Below, in pieces: positions 60,843-64,000 of a stretch of DNA of 64,000 nucleotides (positions are counted from its first letter, which is position 1; each line of letters opens with the position of its first letter). The position numbers were made by a program, and so were the translations under genes. This DNA comes from JACJXF01 sp964404825 (GTDB lineage: Bacteria > Bacteroidota > Bacteroidia > Bacteroidales > GCA-2748055), in contig CAYOLQ010000002.1 in assembly GCA_964404825.1 (NCBI GenBank), positions 1 through 64,000 on the forward strand. The letters are read 5' to 3'. The notes below the pieces were generated by a model, which worked only from the letters and a program-made list of their open reading frames with translations, searched no databases and was not told the DNA's origin.

Positions 60843-61985
60843 ATGTATCCTTTCAAAAAAGCCCGGCTGAACGATTGTGAAGGAAACCTATCCTCCAGAT
60901 GGTACATCGAGTTTTATGCCTGGGATGTTCAAAATAAAAAACTCCTTCGAAAACGGTTTTACGAGGTTAACAATTATAACAGTGAAAAAGAGCGAAGGAC
61001 CTATGCCAATCGCATTATTCAACAGCTAAACACCCTGCTGAAGGAAGGATTTCATTTTGATGTAAATAAACTTCCTCCCGAAGCTGAATCAGAGCAAACC
61101 AACTCCTATTCGCTTCACGATGCTATTAATTATGCACTTGAAGTAAAAAAGGCTTCCTTACGAACAGCCTCCTATCCATCTTATAAGAGTACCATTAAGA
61201 TTTTTCTGGCATGGGCATCAGAATACAGGGTTGCAGATGCTGATGTGGCCTTATTCGATAAACTGCGGGCGATATATTACAACGATCACCTTATGGTGAA
61301 ATGCGGTTATGCAGCAAAAACGGTGAACGGGCACATTTCATTTATAAAATCACTGTTCCAGGTTTTAGTTGAAAGGGAAATTATTTTAAACAACCCTTTT
61401 AAAAATCTGAAAAAGCATAAAGAGGCTGAGTCCCGTAAGAACCTGGCTTTTACTCCCAAGCAAATGGCTGCCATAAAAAAAATTGTGGAACAAAAAGATC
61501 CAAGCCTGTGGCTATTTATCCGTTTCATCTATTACTGTTATTTAAGACCAAATGAAGTAAGACAATTAAAACACAGTTATTTTCAGTTGGAAAAGAACCA
61601 GATTTTCGTTCCTGGTCATATCAGTAAAAATGGCAAGGAGGGGTATGTTTCCATTCCCGAAACCTTTAAAAAGGAGTTAATCAAGTCAAAGGAATTCAAC
61701 AGTGAACAGGAATATGTTTTTCAGAGCCGGAATTCCAAAAATCCACCCTCAAAAAATGTTATGGGTTACCGCTACCATAAAATGATAAAAGATCTTAAGC
61801 TCAACACAGATTACACTCTTTATTCCTGGAAGCATTCCGGGGTTGTTGCGGCATATAATGCCGGAGTTGATATTAAGACAATACAGAATCAGTGCCGTCA
61901 CCACAGTCTCGAACAGACGGATATTTATCTTAAGTCACTTGGTCTTGGAGTGAGTAAGGCAATTAATAAGATACCTAATTTGTAA
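60843..61985 (+). CDS. tyrosine recombinase / phage integrase family
   Basis: A 380-residue site-specific recombinase. The N-terminal part is an arm-type region (SSRWYIEFYAWDVQNKKLL). A SAM-like core-binding domain follows at about 100-200. The catalytic domain has the first Arg in CYLRPNEVRQLKHSYF. The HxxR box is altered to YSWKHSG (H to Tyr, R to Lys). The late His lies in CRHHSLEQ and the nucleophile Tyr in TDIYLKSLG. Similar altered boxes occur in Bacteroidota integrases. ATG 60843 is chosen; the open frame continues upstream into the tRNA, which cannot be coding. It is probably the integration gene of an element inserted at tRNA-His. Confidence 0.87.
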   Translation: MYPFKKARLNDCEGNLSSRWYIEFYAWDVQNKKLLRKRFYEVNNYNSEKERRTYANRIIQQLNTLLKEGFHFDVNKLPPEAESEQTNSYSLHDAINYALEVKKASLRTASYPSYKSTIKIFLAWASEYRVADADVALFDKLRAIYYNDHLMVKCGYAAKTVNGHISFIKSLFQVLVEREIILNNPFKNLKKHKEAESRKNLAFTPKQMAAIKKIVEQKDPSLWLFIRFIYYCYLRPNEVRQLKHSYFQLEKNQIFVPGHISKNGKEGYVSIPETFKKELIKSKEFNSEQEYVFQSRNSKNPPSKNVMGYRYHKMIKDLKLNTDYTLYSWKHSGVVAAYNAGVDIKTIQNQCRHHSLEQTDIYLKSLGLGVSKAINKIPNL

Positions 61986-62077
61986 TAATTCACCTTACAA
62001 CTATTTACAGAAAGTAAATTATTCATTGTGAATACTCAATATTCAAAAATATTTGGTTTTGTGTGTAATTATTTCCG

Positions 62078-62085
62078 TATATTTG
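62078..62085 (+). promoter_or_regulatory. Promoter of the ROK regulator gene
   Basis: TATATTTG (TAnnTTTG) 49 bases before the ATG. TTTG boxes at 62052-62055 and 62058-62061 could be the -33 element (spacing 22 or 16). It is the most complete promoter seen in the window. Confidence 0.6.
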
Positions 62086-62133
62086 AACGTATAGTAACTT
62101 TCTTAATATTAGGAAGTTTTGATTTAAAATATT

Positions 62134-63420
62134 ATGAAGTATTCCAAAATAGAAATACCCACATCGAATTCCCCCTATATTAATCGAATGAACAAAATCA
62201 GTATTCTTGGATTGATCAGGGAATATGGAACAATTTCGAGAGCTGACTTGGTTAAAAAATCCGGTTTGAGTGCTCCAACTGTTACACGGATCGTAGACGG
62301 ACTCATCAACGATTATCGGCTTGTTGTTACGCTGGGTAAAGGAAGTTCAAGCGGGGGGCGCCCTCCGGTGATGCTGTCATTTGATGGAAAGAGTAACTAC
62401 GTTATCGGTATTGACCTCGGCGCAACAACAACAAGGGGTGTTCTTTCAAATCTTAATGGCAGTTTCATTACTGAAATTGAATTCCCCACGCAACTTGACA
62501 AGGGGTTCGAAACGATCATTGAAGATTTGGCAAATCTGATTAATAAGCTTGCTGATAGTAAAAAATCAATCAGGAAAGACCGTATCTATGGTGTTGGAAT
62601 TGCCGTAGCCGGACTCATTAATCTAAATAGGCAGATCGTTGAATACTCTCCTGTTTTTGACTGGTATAATGCCGATATACTGAAGGCGTTGAAGCCCAAA
62701 GTAAGCTATCCCATCATATATGATAATGTTACACGATTGATGGCCTTAGGGGGGATGTGCTATGGACAGGGACGAAAGCTACAGAATTTCATTTGCATCA
62801 ATGTAGGTTATGGTATGGGTTCCGGCAATATAGTTAATGGAAAATTGGTTACCGGCGCTGATGGCTTTGCTGGTGAATTCGGACATATTACAATGGACAG
62901 CAACAGTAATATTCAATGTAGCTGTAAAAAATACGGATGCCTTGAAGCACTTGCCTCTGGGAAAGCCATTGCATTAACGGCACAAAGTAGGCTGGCTCGG
63001 GGACAGGAAAGTATTCTTGCCGAAATGTGCAATAACGATTACAAAAAGGTTACTGCAAAAATGGTCGCAGATGCAGCTAGAAATGGAGACGAACTGGCGT
63101 TGAATGTTTTCACCCGGGCTATGGAATATATAGGAATTGGGATTTCGAACCTAATCAATATATTCAATCCTGAATTGGTCGTCATTGGGGGTGGCGTATC
63201 CCTGTCCGGGGATATTTTCTTCGATAATATCACAAAAGTTGTCGATAAAAATGTCATGAAGCCCACCACCAGGAAAGTTCCCATTCTGCCAATATCTTTT
63301 GGAAATAATGCTGCGATCATGGGAGCATTTTCTCTCATACTGAACAAAGTCCTGAACTTTGAACTGCGCGGTGAATCAGATAAAGATTTAGAAAAGATTG
63401 AGATTACTTCTGTTTATTAA
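62134..63420 (+). CDS. ROK family transcriptional regulator
   Basis: A 428-residue NagC/XylR-type repressor. The N-terminal winged helix-turn-helix is at about 18-75 (YGTISRADLVKKSGLSAPTVTRIVDGL). The ROK sugar-kinase-like domain has the phosphate loop GIDLGATTTR, the sugar-binding GEFGHITMD, and zinc motif CSCKKYGCLEA (CxCxxxGC). It should respond to a sugar or amino sugar. A convergent aldo/keto reductase gene follows, 67 bp away. It may be cargo of the integrated element. Confidence 0.92.
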   Translation: MKYSKIEIPTSNSPYINRMNKISILGLIREYGTISRADLVKKSGLSAPTVTRIVDGLINDYRLVVTLGKGSSSGGRPPVMLSFDGKSNYVIGIDLGATTTRGVLSNLNGSFITEIEFPTQLDKGFETIIEDLANLINKLADSKKSIRKDRIYGVGIAVAGLINLNRQIVEYSPVFDWYNADILKALKPKVSYPIIYDNVTRLMALGGMCYGQGRKLQNFICINVGYGMGSGNIVNGKLVTGADGFAGEFGHITMDSNSNIQCSCKKYGCLEALASGKAIALTAQSRLARGQESILAEMCNNDYKKVTAKMVADAARNGDELALNVFTRAMEYIGIGISNLINIFNPELVVIGGGVSLSGDIFFDNITKVVDKNVMKPTTRKVPILPISFGNNAAIMGAFSLILNKVLNFELRGESDKDLEKIEITSVY

Positions 63421-63487
63421 CCAGAGGATTTCAAATTGTCCCAAATCATTTTTGTACCCGCGTGTAATACTGTTTCAGAATTAATTT

Positions 63488-64000
63488 TTAGTGTGCATCC
63501 AGCCTGACCTGCAAATCAACAGCCGTATCCTTCCATACCTGGTAAAACTTAGCCAAAGCCTCTCTAAACCTTTCATAGTCAATCCTTGTTTCAAAAATCT
63601 GCTTATCATTCCAGAGCATATCCCTGTCATGCCCTAGTACACGTGCCTCAGGCCAGAAGAAAACTTGGCCCCAGATCAAACGGTTATTCGTATTTATCCC
63701 AGGATTCTCTTCAGTTCCCTCACCATCAATCGCCTCAAAATGTTCTTTACTAAGCAATTCTTTAGTAGCGCTTTCCAGATTGGATTTTATCCATTCAGAC
63801 CTTTCAGCCATTGAAACATATCCTATCCCGTGGTTTTCCCTTTGATGTGCCCAGGCCAAGCATACCTGGGGAGGTGTTAATCCTGTCTCTTTTGATATTT
63901 GCTGTATGACCGGATGCTGCATATCGGCCTGATGTTCGGGAAATCGATCACGGCCGGGACGGCGGGGTGATCCTAATGACATATAGCCTGATGGAATTAC
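63488..64000 (-). CDS. aldo/keto reductase (C-terminal part, cut by window end)
   Basis: The frame is open to the right edge, so only the last 170 residues are seen. GYMSLGSPRRPGRD, then PVIQQISKETGLTPPQVCLAWAHQR, GIGYVSMAERSEWIKSNLE and LSKEHFEAIDG are the AKR C-terminal half with the NADP(H)-binding region. After this there is an unusual tail of about 65 residues (RLIWGQVFFWPEARVLG, KFYQVWKDTAVDLQVRLDAH) longer than in common AKRs. The ATG at 63982 is internal. Its substrate is unknown; the neighbouring ROK regulator hints at sugar metabolism. Confidence 0.85.
   Translation of the reverse strand, partial: VIPSGYMSLGSPRRPGRDRFPEHQADMQHPVIQQISKETGLTPPQVCLAWAHQRENHGIGYVSMAERSEWIKSNLESATKELLSKEHFEAIDGEGTEENPGINTNNRLIWGQVFFWPEARVLGHDRDMLWNDKQIFETRIDYERFREALAKFYQVWKDTAVDLQVRLDAH

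Noticed and set aside
60632..60907. Minus-strand frame covering tRNA-His
   Set aside because: It spans the tRNA and the terminator in antisense; no protein is plausible there.

Overview
The window is chromosomal DNA of a member of the phylum Bacteroidota, probably a Bacteroidales/Marinilabiliales-like lineage. The evidence is an AT-leaning composition, a type IX secretion (T9SS) C-terminal sorting domain on a 1999-residue protein, repeated TAnnTTTG promoter -7 elements with few Shine-Dalgarno sequences, an Obg GTPase without the C-terminal OCT domain, a lysyl-tRNA synthetase with a C-terminal extension of about 70 residues, and the Bacteroidota-type 'ParE/ParC' pair. No rRNA or CRISPR array is present. 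One tRNA (His) is seen.

Layout. 1-11.5 kb: a GxxExxY protein between 9-bp-phased repeats, lysS, recJ, an operon purE / PorV-like barrel / helix-hairpin-helix outer-membrane protein, DUF1761, then hpt, adk, obg and a PAP2 phosphatase. 11.5-19.4 kb: lipoate ligase, plsC with an unrecognised Rossmann-like gene, parE, parC, aroK. 19.5-36 kb: six closely spaced co-directional genes that form the most interesting part of the window. They encode a nucleotide-transporter-like 12-TM protein fused to HEAT repeats and a cNMP-like domain, a membrane SpoIIE-type phosphatase with HAMP, a STAND ATPase with one TM helix followed by a perfectly periodic coiled coil and WD40 repeats, an outer-membrane barrel, a lipoprotein with propeller-like repeats, and the giant T9SS cargo. 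36-44 kb: flavodiiron protein, a small secreted Cys/Lys-rich peptide with its own promoter and terminator, the rsfS-ftsH-DUF2007-cdsA-psd operon, birA, and pyrE divergent from a Nudix gene. 44-56 kb: LiaF-like protein, coaD and a cysteine-poor redoxin, lon, a GlmU-like protein, rpmE2 next to a repeat-rich intergenic region, a PIN toxin-antitoxin pair joined to a GNAT-like gene, a class V aminotransferase, and a Bax-inhibitor-1 protein. 56-60.4 kb: a polysaccharide cassette (flippase, GT4 glycosyltransferase, asparagine-synthase-like enzyme). 60.6-64 kb: tRNA-His with its terminator, a tyrosine recombinase 120 bp downstream, a ROK regulator, and an aldo/keto reductase cut by the window end. This last part is probably the left edge of an integrated element.

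How the parts may work together. Most single genes are housekeeping (translation, nucleotide, lipid and envelope metabolism, protein quality control). The 19.5-36 kb cluster looks like an inner-membrane-to-surface pathway: a possible nucleotide-linked membrane sensor, a PP2C phosphatase output, an ATPase whose coiled coil and WD40 domain are predicted to lie in the periplasm, an outer-membrane pore or receptor plus lipoprotein, and a secreted surface protein with novel repeats of about 120 residues. This is inferred from gene order and domain architecture only.
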